DNA of 64,000 nt, taken from the NCBI GenBank assembly GCA_022819985.1, contig JAJEGH010000004.1, positions 124,001 through 188,000 on the forward strand, in the 5' to 3' direction. Position numbers and translations under genes: made by a program. Positions within the stretch are counted from its first letter, which is position 1. Each line of letters opens with the position of its first letter. The notes under the pieces are model-generated. The model worked only from the letters and a program-made list of their open reading frames with translations. It did no database searches and was not told the origin of the DNA. This DNA comes from Alphaproteobacteria bacterium. GTDB lineage: Bacteria; Pseudomonadota; Alphaproteobacteria; Bin65. Shown here in pieces: positions 27,510 through 35,545 of the stretch.

Positions 27510-28388
27510 CTATCGCCTGTCCGCCGGTGGGGTTCCGGCCGGCTGGCGGAAGCCCCAGCGCAGCAGGCGCACCGCCTCGCGTTGCCGTTCGCCCTCGCTC
27601 TTCAGGCCGTTGACGACCAGGATCAGCCGCCGGCCCGCGCGCTTCGCCGAGGCGACGAGGCCGTAGCCGCCGGCGCGCGTGTAGCCGGTCTTCAGGCCGT
27701 CGGCGCCCGCGACCCGGCCGAGCACCGGATTGCGGTTGCGCCATGTCCGGCCGCCGAATTTCACGCTGCGCCGGGCGAAGAGCGCGTAGCGTTCCGGGAA
27801 CCGGGCGACGATCTCGCCGGCGAGCCGGGCGATGTCGCGCGCGCTGGTCAGGTGGCCGGGGGCGGTGAAGCCGGTGGCGTTGCGGAACGCCGTGTCGCGC
27901 AGGCCGAGCGTCCGGGCGCGCCGGGTCATCGCCGCGGCGAAGGCTTGCTCGCTGCCGGCCAGCCGCTCGGCGAGCGCAACCGCCGCATCGTTGGCCGAAT
28001 ACACGATCGTCGCGCGCACCAGGTCGCCCGCCCGGTAACGACCGCCGGGCTTCAGGCCGACCCGCGAGCCGCGCTGCCCGGCGGCATGCCGGCTGGCGGC
28101 GATCCGCGTCTCCGCGGAGAGCGCGCCGGACCGGAGCGCCTCGAAGACCATCAGGGCGGTCATCAGCTTGGTCATGGACGAGGGCCGCATCCTGTCTCCG
28201 GCGTTCTTCGCCAGGAGCGTGCGGAAGGACGGATATTCGACCAGCAGCGCCTGTTTCGCCGGCGTGGCGATCGCGCGCCCGGCCGTTGCACCCGCTTCGG
28301 CCGCCGCCGCCGAAAGCACCGGGAGCGAAAGCATCGGCGGCGAAAGCATCAGGCCGGTCGGCAGGAGGAGCAGCAGAAGCGGACGCAT
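27510..28388 (-). CDS. D-alanyl-D-alanine carboxypeptidase (penicillin-binding protein, S11 family)
   Basis: A 292-residue serine peptidase that trims pentapeptide stem ends in peptidoglycan. All three active-site motifs are intact: SxxK in RPSSMTKLMTALMV near residue 55, SxN in YSANDAAVALAERL, and KTG in DGLKTGYTRAGGYGLV. The N-terminus is a signal peptide (LLLLLLPTGLMLS) ending near AAAAEAG; part of it is a 15-bp tandem repeat (about 28318-28361). The protein is short, so it probably lacks the full C-terminal PBP5 domain. It is the first gene of the minus-strand run through tmk and holB. Confidence 0.93.
   Translation of the reverse strand: MRPLLLLLLPTGLMLSPPMLSLPVLSAAAAEAGATAGRAIATPAKQALLVEYPSFRTLLAKNAGDRMRPSSMTKLMTALMVFEALRSGALSAETRIAASRHAAGQRGSRVGLKPGGRYRAGDLVRATIVYSANDAAVALAERLAGSEQAFAAAMTRRARTLGLRDTAFRNATGFTAPGHLTSARDIARLAGEIVARFPERYALFARRSVKFGGRTWRNRNPVLGRVAGADGLKTGYTRAGGYGLVASAKRAGRRLILVVNGLKSEGERQREAVRLLRWGFRQPAGTPPADRR
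28318..28361. repeat. 15-bp tandem repeat in the carboxypeptidase signal peptide, 3 copies
   Basis: Units like AGCGAAAGCATCGGC, in frame on the minus strand, encode LSxPx repeats within the signal peptide. Confidence 0.8.
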
Positions 28389-28549
28389 GAATTCGACGCA
28401 TGAATTTCCGGGGCGGTCGGCGGCGGCGCGGCCATTGTACGAAAAAATCGCCGGCCGGACAGCGTGGCGGCATCCGCCCGGTTTCGTCGGTTGACGCCCG
28501 GCGCCCCGACCCTACTCTGATCGGCGCGGGCAGCGCTCCCGCACCGGCC

Positions 28550-28639
28550 GGATGGGTGGCCGAGCGGTCGAAGGCACCGGTCTTGAAAACCGGCAGGCGT
28601 TAATGCGTCTCGTGGGTTCGAATCCCACCCCATCCGCCA
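28550..28639 (+). tRNA. tRNA-Ser (anticodon TGA)
   Basis: The acceptor stem GGATGGG pairs with CCCATCC, with discriminator G and an encoded CCA. The anticodon stem-loop CCGGTCTTGAAAACCGG gives anticodon TGA. A long variable arm (AGGCGTTAATGCGTCT) is typical of class II serine tRNAs, and the T-arm has GGGTTCGAATCCC. Confidence 0.97.
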
Positions 28640-28769
28640 ACTTCGCAGTGTAACGGTTTGATATATAGCTATTTTATCTTAATTTTTAGAACATTCACTT
28701 CAATATTTACACGCGAGCGCGGCCGCGTTTCCGCGGGATTTTGCGGCCGGCGCCGCTCACCCCCACCTG

Positions 28770-29032
28770 ACCTCCCCCTCTGAAGAGGAGTCCTCTGCGA
28801 AAGCCGAACAAAACCGTGTAATCGGCTCCCGCCGCCCTCTCCCGTCATTCCGACCGGAGCGCCCCGGATTTCATCCGGGGCGCGTAGCGGAGGAATCTCA
28901 GCGCAGGACCAGGGGTTTCTTGTGGGTGAGACCGAGTCGAGATTCCTCCGCTACGCCCCGGCCCTGCGGGCCGGGGCTCCGGTCGGAATGACGGGAAGGG
29001 GCTTCGCAGGGCAATCCTCTGAAGAGGGGGAG
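28770..29032. repeat. Composite palindromic intergenic element
   Basis: Nested inverted repeats share one centre. The outer arms (about 28770-28804 and 28999-29032) match around CCTCCCCCTC and CTTCGCAGGG. Inside are CCCGTCATTCCGACCGG (28841-28857) with its inverse near 28979-28995, and GCGTAGCGGAGGAATCTC with its inverse near 28939-28956. Two self-complementary hairpins (28861-28881 and 28955-28977) lie within. This type of sequence is common as a dispersed non-coding repeat in GC-rich proteobacteria. Confidence 0.8.
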
Positions 29033-29311
29033 GAAAAACAAGGTAAAACGGAGCGTTGCCTCCGTTATCCTTCCCCCGCTTCAGCGGGGAAGTAGCCCCG
29101 CGTTAGCGGGGTCGATGGGGGTGTCCGTCCGCCTGCCGCATTGGCGGGGTATCGCAGAGGAATCGCTTTAGAAGATCGCCCTGCGCACAGCGGCGCGCCT
29201 GCGGCAGGTCTATCGCCCCCTCGTTTTTGATCGCCCGTTCCAGTTTTTTCTCCGCTGCCGCTGCCGTTTTCCGCAGTTTTCCGCCATTTTCCGCGCTCGA
29301 CGCCGAATTAG

Positions 29312-29325
29312 ACAGACCGGTCTGT
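29312..29325. promoter_or_regulatory. Perfect 14-bp palindrome, TetR-operator-like
   Basis: ACAGACCGGTCTGT is self-complementary and sits in an AT-rich context beside a run of eight T residues. It resembles operators of TetR/NemR-type repressors (GACC-GGTC core). No TetR gene or obvious target gene is adjacent. Confidence 0.4.
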
Positions 29326-29507
29326 ATTCAATTTTTTTTGCACTTTGCAGGCCCTCGAATCGCCCGAACCTCGCGGAAACGCTGGGAAACCGCGATTCGG
29401 GAGAGCGGTGAAAATAATCAAGTCAGGAAATATTTCTGTACCGCATCGGGCAGCGCAGCTCCGTTGAAGCGTCGAAATACATCCCCCTTGCCGCCCCGGA
29501 CCCCGAT

Positions 29508-29559
29508 CCGGGGCCCAGAGTCGACCCGAAAGGCTTTTGCCCGCGACTCTGGTCCCCGG
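29508..29559. repeat. Inverted-repeat hairpin element
   Basis: The arms CCGGGGCCCAGAGTCG (29508-29523) and CGACTCTGGTCCCCGG (29544-29559) pair at 15 of 16 positions around a 20-nt loop. It is probably a member of a dispersed REP-like family. Confidence 0.75.
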
Positions 29560-29837
29560 ATCTACGCTTCGCTCCGTCCGGGGAAGCAATCGGGGGCGAA
29601 AGAGTGGCGGATTGGGGGGGCGGCCCGGATAGCGGAAAATCCGCAGTTTCCCCACATCTTCCCGGGGACGTCGGCGGGCCGTAGCGGGCGCACTTCGGGC
29701 GTTGACGGGGCCGATATAGGGTGTGGAGGTCGCCCTGTCAAGGAATATTGCCGGAAAAAAGGAAATATTTTAAGAAACCGGCCCGACCGACCCCGCCGCA
29801 TGGAGGTTGCAGGGCGGCGGCGGGCCGGCCTGCCCCC

Positions 29838-30233
29838 TCACGCCGCCGCCGATCCGGGCCGACAGGCGCCGTCCTCCGGCGCGTCGTCCTCCGAGCGCAC
29901 CGGGTAGCCGGCGATCGACCAGTCGACGATGCCGCCGTCCATGTGCACGACTTCCCGGTAGCCGGTTTCGAGAAAGCGGGCGAAATTCTCCGCGGTGCGC
30001 CGTCCGGAGCGGCAGTGGAAAATGCCGATCTTGCCGCTGTCGCCCTCGGGCCGCAGGCTGTCGAAGGTCGAGAGCGGAAAGTGCGCCGCGCCGGGGATAT
30101 GCTCGTCCTCATATTCGATATCCTCGCGCACGTCGATCAGGACCGCCTCGCCGGCCTCGAGCAGCATCTTCGCCCGGTGCACGTCGACCGCCTGGACGGT
30201 GAGGGTCTTCCTGTCGTTCGAAAGTGTCGCCAT
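29838..30233 (-). CDS. Rhodanese-like sulfurtransferase domain protein
   Basis: A 131-residue single-domain rhodanese. The CDC25/rhodanese features are VLIDVREDIEYEDEHIPGAA near residue 32 and the active-site loop FHCRSGRRT near 71, with the catalytic cysteine and following arginines. There is no signal peptide, so it is cytoplasmic. It lies 17 bp downstream of metZ on the same strand and is probably co-transcribed under the SAM-II riboswitch, suggesting a role in sulfur delivery; that link is inference. Confidence 0.9.
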   Translation of the reverse strand: MATLSNDRKTLTVQAVDVHRAKMLLEAGEAVLIDVREDIEYEDEHIPGAAHFPLSTFDSLRPEGDSGKIGIFHCRSGRRTAENFARFLETGYREVVHMDGGIVDWSIAGYPVRSEDDAPEDGACRPGSAAA

Positions 30234-30250
30234 GGCTTTCGTTCCTTCCG

Positions 30251-31489
30251 TCAGGCGCCGAAACCGGCCGCAGAAAAGGCGCGGTCGAGGTCGCCGATCA
30301 GGTCGCCGGGGTGTTCGAGGCCGACCGACAGGCGGATCATGTCGTCGCCGATGCCGACCGCGGCGCGGCCTTCCGCGCCGATCCGGTGGTGGGTCGTCGA
30401 GGCCGGATGGGTCGCCAGGCTCTTGGCGTCGCCCAGATTATTGGAAATCGGGATCAGGCGCAGGCCGTTCAGCAGGGCGAAGGCTTCGCGCCGGCCGCCC
30501 TTGATCGTGAAGGTGACGACCGTGCCGCCGTCCGCCATCTGGCGGCGCGCCAGTTTCGCTTGGGGATGGGACTCGAGGAAAGGATAGAGCACGCGGCGGA
30601 CGCCGGCCCGCCCTTCCAGCCAGCGGGCGATCCGGAGCGCTGTCCGGCACTGGCGCTCGACCCGCACGGCCAGGGTCTCCAGCCCCTTGAGCAGCACCCA
30701 GGCGTTGAACGGGCTCATGCTCGGCCCGGTATGGCGGACGAAGGGCGAGAGCGCCTCGCTGCAATAGTCCTTGGAGCCGAGGATGGCGCCGCCCAGGCAG
30801 CGCCCCTGCCCGTCGATATGCTTGGTCGCGGAATAGACCGCGACATCCGCGCCGAGTTCGAGCGGCTTCTGCAGCAGCGGCGTCGCGAACACATTGTCGA
30901 CCACCAACGTCGCGCCGGCGCCGTGCGCCAGGCCGGCGACCGCCCGCACATCGACGATTTCGAGCTGCGGGTTGGTCGGCGTCTCCAGGAAAACCGCCTT
31001 TGCCGGGCGCGCCAGCGCCCGCTCCCACGCCGCCATGTCCGTGCCGTCGACCAGTTCGGTGACGATGCCGAAGCGCGGCAGGATATCGGTGCAGACAAAG
31101 GCGCAGGAGCCGAACAGCGCGCGCGACGCCACCAGCCGGTCGCCGGCGCGCAGCAGGCCGATCAGGGCGGTGAAGACGGCCGACATGCCGCTCGCCGTCG
31201 CCACGCCGGCCTCGGCGCCCTCGATCGCGCACAGCCGGTCGACGAACATCTGCACCGTCGGGTTGCCGTAGCGGCTGTAGACGTAGCGCAGGTCCGGGTT
31301 GTCGAAGGCGTCCGCCGCCTCCTCGGCCGAGCCGTAGACATAGCCCGAGGTGAGATAGAGCGCTTCGGCCGTTTCCTCGAAGCGGCTGCGCGCGATGCCG
31401 CCGTGAACGGCGGCGGTATCGGGGTGAAGCGGATCGGGAAAGTCCCGGATACAGGCCCCGGGCGGCTGGATCGGTCGATTCACGGTCAT
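30251..31489 (-). CDS. metZ: O-succinylhomoserine sulfhydrylase (methionine biosynthesis)
   Basis: A 412-residue PLP enzyme of the Cys/Met metabolism family. Family landmarks are TAAVHGGIARSRFEETAEAL, YSRYGNPTV, ATASGMSAVFTAL, FLETPTNPQLEIVDV, and the PLP-lysine segment YSATKHIDGQGRCLGG. The C-terminal LATHPASTTHHRI and LSVGLEHPGDLIGDL complete it. The last segment and the MetZ-type N-terminus favour direct sulfhydrylation of O-succinylhomoserine to homocysteine over cystathionine synthesis. The ATG at 31489 is chosen because the longer frame to 31564 would run through the SAM-II riboswitch. Confidence 0.93.
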   Translation of the reverse strand: MTVNRPIQPPGACIRDFPDPLHPDTAAVHGGIARSRFEETAEALYLTSGYVYGSAEEAADAFDNPDLRYVYSRYGNPTVQMFVDRLCAIEGAEAGVATASGMSAVFTALIGLLRAGDRLVASRALFGSCAFVCTDILPRFGIVTELVDGTDMAAWERALARPAKAVFLETPTNPQLEIVDVRAVAGLAHGAGATLVVDNVFATPLLQKPLELGADVAVYSATKHIDGQGRCLGGAILGSKDYCSEALSPFVRHTGPSMSPFNAWVLLKGLETLAVRVERQCRTALRIARWLEGRAGVRRVLYPFLESHPQAKLARRQMADGGTVVTFTIKGGRREAFALLNGLRLIPISNNLGDAKSLATHPASTTHHRIGAEGRAAVGIGDDMIRLSVGLEHPGDLIGDLDRAFSAAGFGA

Positions 31490-31538
31490 CCCCACGGGCT
31501 GCCGGTCGGCGGGCCCACGGAGATCGGCTCCGTGGCGC

Positions 31539-31590
31539 TTTAGCAGTTGGTGACGCGGATGCAAGCTGCCCGGTCAAATCCCGCGGATCC
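31539..31590 (-). promoter_or_regulatory. SAM-II riboswitch ahead of metZ
   Basis: The minus strand shows the short pseudoknot pattern of SAM-II: CGCGGGATTTGACCGG, then GCTTGCATCCGCGTCACC and a final GCTAAA. SAM-II is an alphaproteobacterial class that commonly precedes metA, metX or metZ. It ends about 50 nt before the metZ ATG. A hairpin (CCACGGAG/CTCCGTGG, 31513-31535) lies between aptamer and gene and may be part of the expression platform. Confidence 0.9.
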
Positions 31591-31612
31591 GGTAAGGGGG
31601 ATCGGCCCATAC

Positions 31613-31641
31613 AAAAACCCGTCGCGGCTTCCGGACGGGTT
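31613..31641 (-). terminator. Rho-independent-like terminator upstream of the metZ leader
   Basis: On the minus strand a GC stem (ACCCGTC pairing with GACGGGT, loop CGGAAGCCGC) is followed directly by TTTTT. It would end transcripts coming from the upstream ZIP gene and so insulate the SAM-II/metZ unit. Confidence 0.65.
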
Positions 31642-31756
31642 CCCACCTCTTTAGCCGCATTTCTTCGAAGCGCCCGCAAGTCGGTCTAAATCGGCGCCGC
31701 TTCCCATATGGAACATCGCCGGGGCGGCGTCAAGGCCCGTCGGAGCTCCCGGCGGG

Positions 31757-32461
31757 TTATTCGGCGCCCGCGACGCCGATCAGCGCCAGCGCGCCGAGGA
31801 AGCCGAGCGCGGTCGCCACGCCCGCCATGTGATGGTCGCGGCGGAAGGCTTTCGGAAAAATCTCGGTGGCGAGGGACGAGATCACCGCACCGCCGGCGAA
31901 GGCGCGGATCAGCGCAAGCATTTCCTCCGAAGCGCCGAGGAGCAGGAAATTTCCGATAACCGCCGCCGCGCCGAGCAGAACGGCCGTGCCGGTCCAGAGC
32001 GCCAGGATCCGGCCGTCCGGCCAGCCCGTCTCGCGCATGCGTTTCGCGCCGCCCGCCGCTTCCGGCAGATTCGAGAGGAAGATGGACGCGGCCAGCGCGG
32101 CGACTTCCGGAAACCCGGCGCCGATCAGCGCAACGCCGAGGGCGAGGTTTTCCGGGACGCCGTCGAGCGTGACCGCGGCGAGCAGGCCGGCCCCGCCCTC
32201 GTCGCCCCAGCGTTCGTCGATCAGATAGTCGATGCCGGCGAAGACCGCAGCGCCGGCCAGCACCGCAGCGGCCGTCGCCTCGAACGAGGTCGCGCGCTGG
32301 GCCGGTACGATCAGTTCGAGCACCGCGGCGAGCATGAGCGCGCCGCCGCCCAGGGCGAGGACGAAGCCTTCGGTCCGGTCGCCGAGCCGGCCGTAGAGGC
32401 CCCACAGCGCGCCCAGAAGCAGCGCCGACGAGACGGCAGCGGCGACGGCGAGTAGGGTCAC
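31757..32461 (-). CDS. ZIP-family metal transporter
   Basis: A 234-residue membrane protein with about eight hydrophobic segments. The ZIP metal-binding helix is visible as VTLDGVPENLALGVALIGAG, and the next helix has FLSNLPEAAGGAKRMRETGW, matching the HxxPE/NxxE pattern in modified form (first residue D in place of H). The family imports divalent cations (Zn, Fe, Mn) into the cytoplasm; the metal is unknown. The GTG at 32461 opens the first membrane segment; an ATG at 32539 in the same frame gives a less likely longer form. Divergent from the K+ channel gene. Confidence 0.82.
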   Translation of the reverse strand: MTLLAVAAAVSSALLLGALWGLYGRLGDRTEGFVLALGGGALMLAAVLELIVPAQRATSFEATAAAVLAGAAVFAGIDYLIDERWGDEGGAGLLAAVTLDGVPENLALGVALIGAGFPEVAALAASIFLSNLPEAAGGAKRMRETGWPDGRILALWTGTAVLLGAAAVIGNFLLLGASEEMLALIRAFAGGAVISSLATEIFPKAFRRDHHMAGVATALGFLGALALIGVAGAE

Positions 32462-32700
32462 GGCCGGGCCGGCATCGCGCCGGTCGGGTATTCGCGAGGC
32501 ATGCGCCGCACCATGTGCCACAATGCCGATCCGCCGCAAGGGCGGGAGCGGCCTTCGCGGCCCGTCCTTGGCTTCCGCAGCCCATCGGGTAATCTTGCGG
32601 CGCCCTGGGGACCTCGATTACGGGGGCCGGTCCCGCGGTCCGGTCCCGTATCCCGGTCCGGGGGCGGGAGCCGATGTGCAACCGGGGGAGCAGCCAAGCG

Positions 32701-33141
32701 ATGACCAGCCAGCTTGCCTGGGGGACGGTTCTGATCGTGCTGTCCATCGCCATTCAGGCGACCCTGATGGCCGTGGCCGTCCGGACGATCCGGCGCCGCG
32801 CAGCCTGGCTCAGCCGGCCGCCGCACTTTCCCAAGCTGGCGGGCGCTTTCTGCGGCGTCTCGCTCTGGATGCTTGCGGGCCTGAGCGCGAGCGTCTGGAT
32901 CTGGGCGGTCTTTCTCAATTGGACCGGCGCGCTGGCCGACCTCGAACTGTCGCTCTATTTCTCGCTCGTTTCGTTCACCACGCTGGGCTTCGGCGACATC
33001 CTGCTGGAAAAGCCCTACCGGCTGCTGTCGGGCATGATGGCCGCCGACGGGCTGATCCTGTTCGGCCTGACCACGGCCTTCCTGATCGAGTTCATCCGCA
33101 GCCTGCACGTCGCCCAGGGCGAAGCGGACGACGGGGATTGA
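32701..33141 (+). CDS. Two-transmembrane potassium channel-like protein (Ion_trans_2)
   Basis: A 146-residue small ion channel. A first membrane segment (GTVLIVLSIAIQATLMAVAV), a second (AFCGVSLWMLAGLSASVWIW), a pore helix with selectivity filter SFTTLGFGDILLEKPYRL, and a final helix (ADGLILFGLTTAFLIEFI) match the bacterial 2TM K+ channel layout with one extra segment. The filter is GFGD instead of the commoner GYGD, a known K+-permissive variant. No cytoplasmic RCK domain is attached. The ATG at 32701 is used; a TTG- or ATG-started longer form from 32674 is possible. Confidence 0.85.
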   Translation: MTSQLAWGTVLIVLSIAIQATLMAVAVRTIRRRAAWLSRPPHFPKLAGAFCGVSLWMLAGLSASVWIWAVFLNWTGALADLELSLYFSLVSFTTLGFGDILLEKPYRLLSGMMAADGLILFGLTTAFLIEFIRSLHVAQGEADDGD

Positions 33142-33382
33142 GCGCCCTCCCCCGCCCCTGCCACGCATATCGAGGATTTCGCGCAGCCGGGTCCTGCCCG
33201 CAATCGGTCATGCAGGACCTGCGGGGAAACACTCTGCAAGCGTCCGCTCTCTTTGCAATCCGCGGGGAGCGCCGGATTTCGTATTGCGACGCGACACCGG
33301 GAGGTCCATATCCAATCGGCAATCGCGGACGCCGATGCGGCGGACCGTATGCGCGTCGGCCTCGGCAAAACGGTAGTGCATC
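33142..33382. other. Leader region of the ATP-grasp operon with a 58-codon open frame
   Basis: This 241-bp gap is less GC-rich than the genes around it. A 58-codon frame (33210-33386, plus) has an ATG and its stop overlaps the ATG of the ATP-grasp gene as ATGA, the same junction style as the two genes downstream. It has two GGPY-plus-arginine segments and two cysteines. Its third-position GC is only about half, unlike real genes here, so I do not call it a gene. Confidence 0.4.
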
Positions 33383-35545
33383 ATGAAAATCGCGGTCGTT
33401 TACAACCGAAGCAGCAAGAACGTGATCAACCTGTTCGGCATGCCGAACCGGGAGCGCATCGGCCTCAAAACGATCCACCGGCTGGTCGACGCCCTGAAGA
33501 AGGGCGGGCATCAGGTCATCTCGCTGGAAGCGGACAAGGATATCGTCGAACGGCTCGGGGATTTCATGCCCCAGGTTGTGCAGGGCGAGCGGCCGGGCAT
33601 GGTGTTCAACGTGTCCTACGGCCTTCAGGGCCAGGCCCGCTACACCCATGTTCCCAGCATCCTGGAAATGGTCGGCATTCCCTATGTCGGGTCCGGACCG
33701 CTCGGCCATTCGCTCGCGCTCGACAAAGTCGTGACCAAGATGCTGCTCCGCCAGCGCGGCATCCCGACTCCCGATTTCGCCGTGCTCGACACGCCGGACG
33801 CCGAACTGCCGCCGGACCTGACCTACCCGATGATCGTAAAGCCCAAGAACGAGGCCGTTTCGTTCGGCCTGAAAGTCGTCGACGAAGAAAGCAGCCTGCG
33901 CGAAGCCGCCAAGGTCATTTACGACGAGTTTCGCCAGCCCGTGCTTGCCGAACAGTATATCACCGGGCGGGAGATCAATGTCGGCGTCCTGGGCAACGAT
34001 CCGGTCGAGGCGTTCCAGCCCGTCCTGCTCGATTTCGGCGAAGGCCAGCAGATCTACACCTACGAGGACAAGACCGGGCGCAGCGGCCGCGAAATCCGCC
34101 CGGTCTGCCCGGCGCCGATCGGCGAGGAACTGACGGAGAAGGCCAGGGACATCGCGATCCAGACCTTCAAGGTGCTGGGACTGAACGATTGCTCGAGGAT
34201 CGATATGCGGCTCGACGACGCCGGGCAGCTTTACGTTCTCGAAGCAAATTCGCTGCCGAGCCTGGGCGAGCACGGCTCCTATCTGGTCGGCGCGGCCCAT
34301 GCCGGCCTCGACTTTGCCGGGTTCGTCAACCGGCTGGTCGATGTCGCGACCGCCCGCTATTTCGGCGTGCCCGACGTGTCGCCGCTGGAGGCGGGGCCAA
34401 AAGATTCCGCCAGCCAAATCCTGCTCTACATCACGCAAAACCGGGAACGGATCGAGCGGCGGCTGCGCGACTGGGTGCAGTTGTCGAGCAGTTCCAACGA
34501 TCCGGTCGGGATCGAACAGGCAGTCGGCAAGGCGGGCCGCATGCTCGAAGGTCTGGGGCTGAAACCGGTAAAGGAACTGACCGACGGCCCCGAAGTCTGG
34601 ACCTGGCAGACTTCGGCCGGGCTCGATGGCGGCACCCTGCTGATCGCAAATCTGGATACGCCGGTCGACACCAGGGTCGCCCTGCAGCCTTACCGGCGCG
34701 ATCCGGAATGGGTCTATGGCGAAGGCGTCGGCACGTCGCGGGCGCCGCTGGTCATTCTGGAATTCGCGCTTCGGGCGCTGCGCCGCATACGCAGGCTCGG
34801 CCGGACGCCGCTGGGCGTTCTCCTCTATACCGACGAAGGGCGGAGCGCGTTGCACAGCGCCGAACTGATCCGCGAGGCGACGGCGCGGACGAAGCGCACG
34901 ATCGTCCTCAGCCCGGTTGAGGCGGCCGGCGATTTCGTGACCAACCGGCGCGGCTCGCGGCGCTATCGCCTCACCGTGGAAGGCGAAGCGATCCGTCCGG
35001 GCAAGCGGACCAGGCGGGTTCCCGTCCTGCGCTGGGCCTGGAGCAGGCTCGGCGAGATGACCGAAATGACGTCGTCGAAGGCGCGGCTCGCGGTCGAGGT
35101 GCTGGACATCGAATCGGAGCGCAATCCGATGATGACGCCGCATCGGATCTCCGCCGAGATTGCCGTCGCCTATTTCAACGTCGAGGATGCCGAACGGGTC
35201 GAGCGGAAGATGCGGGAAATCCTCGGCAGGCGCGGACGGCGCTGGAAGCTGACCCTGCTCTCGGACCGGCCGCCGATGAAGGAGCGCGCCCAGGGCCTGC
35301 GCCTGGCGAGAGCCTTCGAAGAAGTCGCCCGGACGCTCGAACTGCCCGCAGGGCGCCATTCGTCGGCATGGCCTTCGGTTGCCGGCCTGGTTCCCGCCAG
35401 GGTCGCCTGCATCTGCGGCCTCGGCCCGGTCTGCCGCGACCGCGGTACTTCCAGGGAGGCGGTCCAGCGGGTCAGCCTGGTGCAAAGGTCGCTATTGCTG
35501 GCGACCTTCCTGAGCAGGCCGAGCGGGACGAAGAAACCGCAATGA
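33383..35545 (+). CDS. ATP-grasp (D-Ala-D-Ala ligase-like) protein fused to a degenerate M20-peptidase-like domain
   Basis: A 720-residue two-part cytoplasmic protein. Residues 1-340 are an ATP-grasp ligase of the D-Ala-D-Ala ligase type: IVKPKNEAVSFGLKVVDEES (ATP-binding lysine), LAEQYITGREINVGVLGND, and the Mg2+ site CSRIDMRLDDAGQLYVLEAN near residue 275. It should join a carboxylate to an amine through an acyl-phosphate. Residues 370-710 follow the M20 carboxypeptidase layout: TLLIANLDTPVDTR, VYGEGVGTSRAPLVILEFAL, GVLLYTDEGRSALHS and a final ICGLGPVCRDRGTS. The usual zinc ligands are replaced, so it is probably catalytically dead. The ATG at 33383 is preceded by overlap with a small frame. 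Its stop overlaps the next gene (ATGA). Substrates are unknown. Confidence 0.82.
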   Translation: MKIAVVYNRSSKNVINLFGMPNRERIGLKTIHRLVDALKKGGHQVISLEADKDIVERLGDFMPQVVQGERPGMVFNVSYGLQGQARYTHVPSILEMVGIPYVGSGPLGHSLALDKVVTKMLLRQRGIPTPDFAVLDTPDAELPPDLTYPMIVKPKNEAVSFGLKVVDEESSLREAAKVIYDEFRQPVLAEQYITGREINVGVLGNDPVEAFQPVLLDFGEGQQIYTYEDKTGRSGREIRPVCPAPIGEELTEKARDIAIQTFKVLGLNDCSRIDMRLDDAGQLYVLEANSLPSLGEHGSYLVGAAHAGLDFAGFVNRLVDVATARYFGVPDVSPLEAGPKDSASQILLYITQNRERIERRLRDWVQLSSSSNDPVGIEQAVGKAGRMLEGLGLKPVKELTDGPEVWTWQTSAGLDGGTLLIANLDTPVDTRVALQPYRRDPEWVYGEGVGTSRAPLVILEFALRALRRIRRLGRTPLGVLLYTDEGRSALHSAELIREATARTKRTIVLSPVEAAGDFVTNRRGSRRYRLTVEGEAIRPGKRTRRVPVLRWAWSRLGEMTEMTSSKARLAVEVLDIESERNPMMTPHRISAEIAVAYFNVEDAERVERKMREILGRRGRRWKLTLLSDRPPMKERAQGLRLARAFEEVARTLELPAGRHSSAWPSVAGLVPARVACICGLGPVCRDRGTSREAVQRVSLVQRSLLLATFLSRPSGTKKPQ

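Larger units (their letters stand above)
28640..29837. other. 1.2-kb gene-free region of repeats downstream of tRNA-Ser
   Basis: I see no convincing gene here. A short AT-rich stretch (28645-28710) follows the tRNA. A composite palindrome fills 28770-29032, a second repeat (CCCCGCTTCAGCGGGG and CCCCGCGTTAGCGGGG) lies near 29072-29110, and a hairpin repeat is at 29508-29559. Open frames in this stretch (for example 29227-29907 plus) run through the palindromes, have no recognisable family, and look accidental. A second AT-rich patch lies at 29738-29777. Confidence 0.7.

Noticed and set aside
28640-28720. Integrated genetic element at the tRNA-Ser 3' end
   Set aside because: The region is AT-rich, but no integrase, duplicated tRNA end or cargo genes are present.
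29227-29907. 226-codon plus-strand frame after tRNA-Ser
   Set aside because: It runs through palindromic repeats and into the opposite strand of the rhodanese gene, with no recognisable domain.
33092-35485. 797-codon minus-strand frame opposite the ATP-grasp gene
   Set aside because: Composition is that of an antisense shadow; the plus strand has clear ATP-grasp motifs and coupled junctions.
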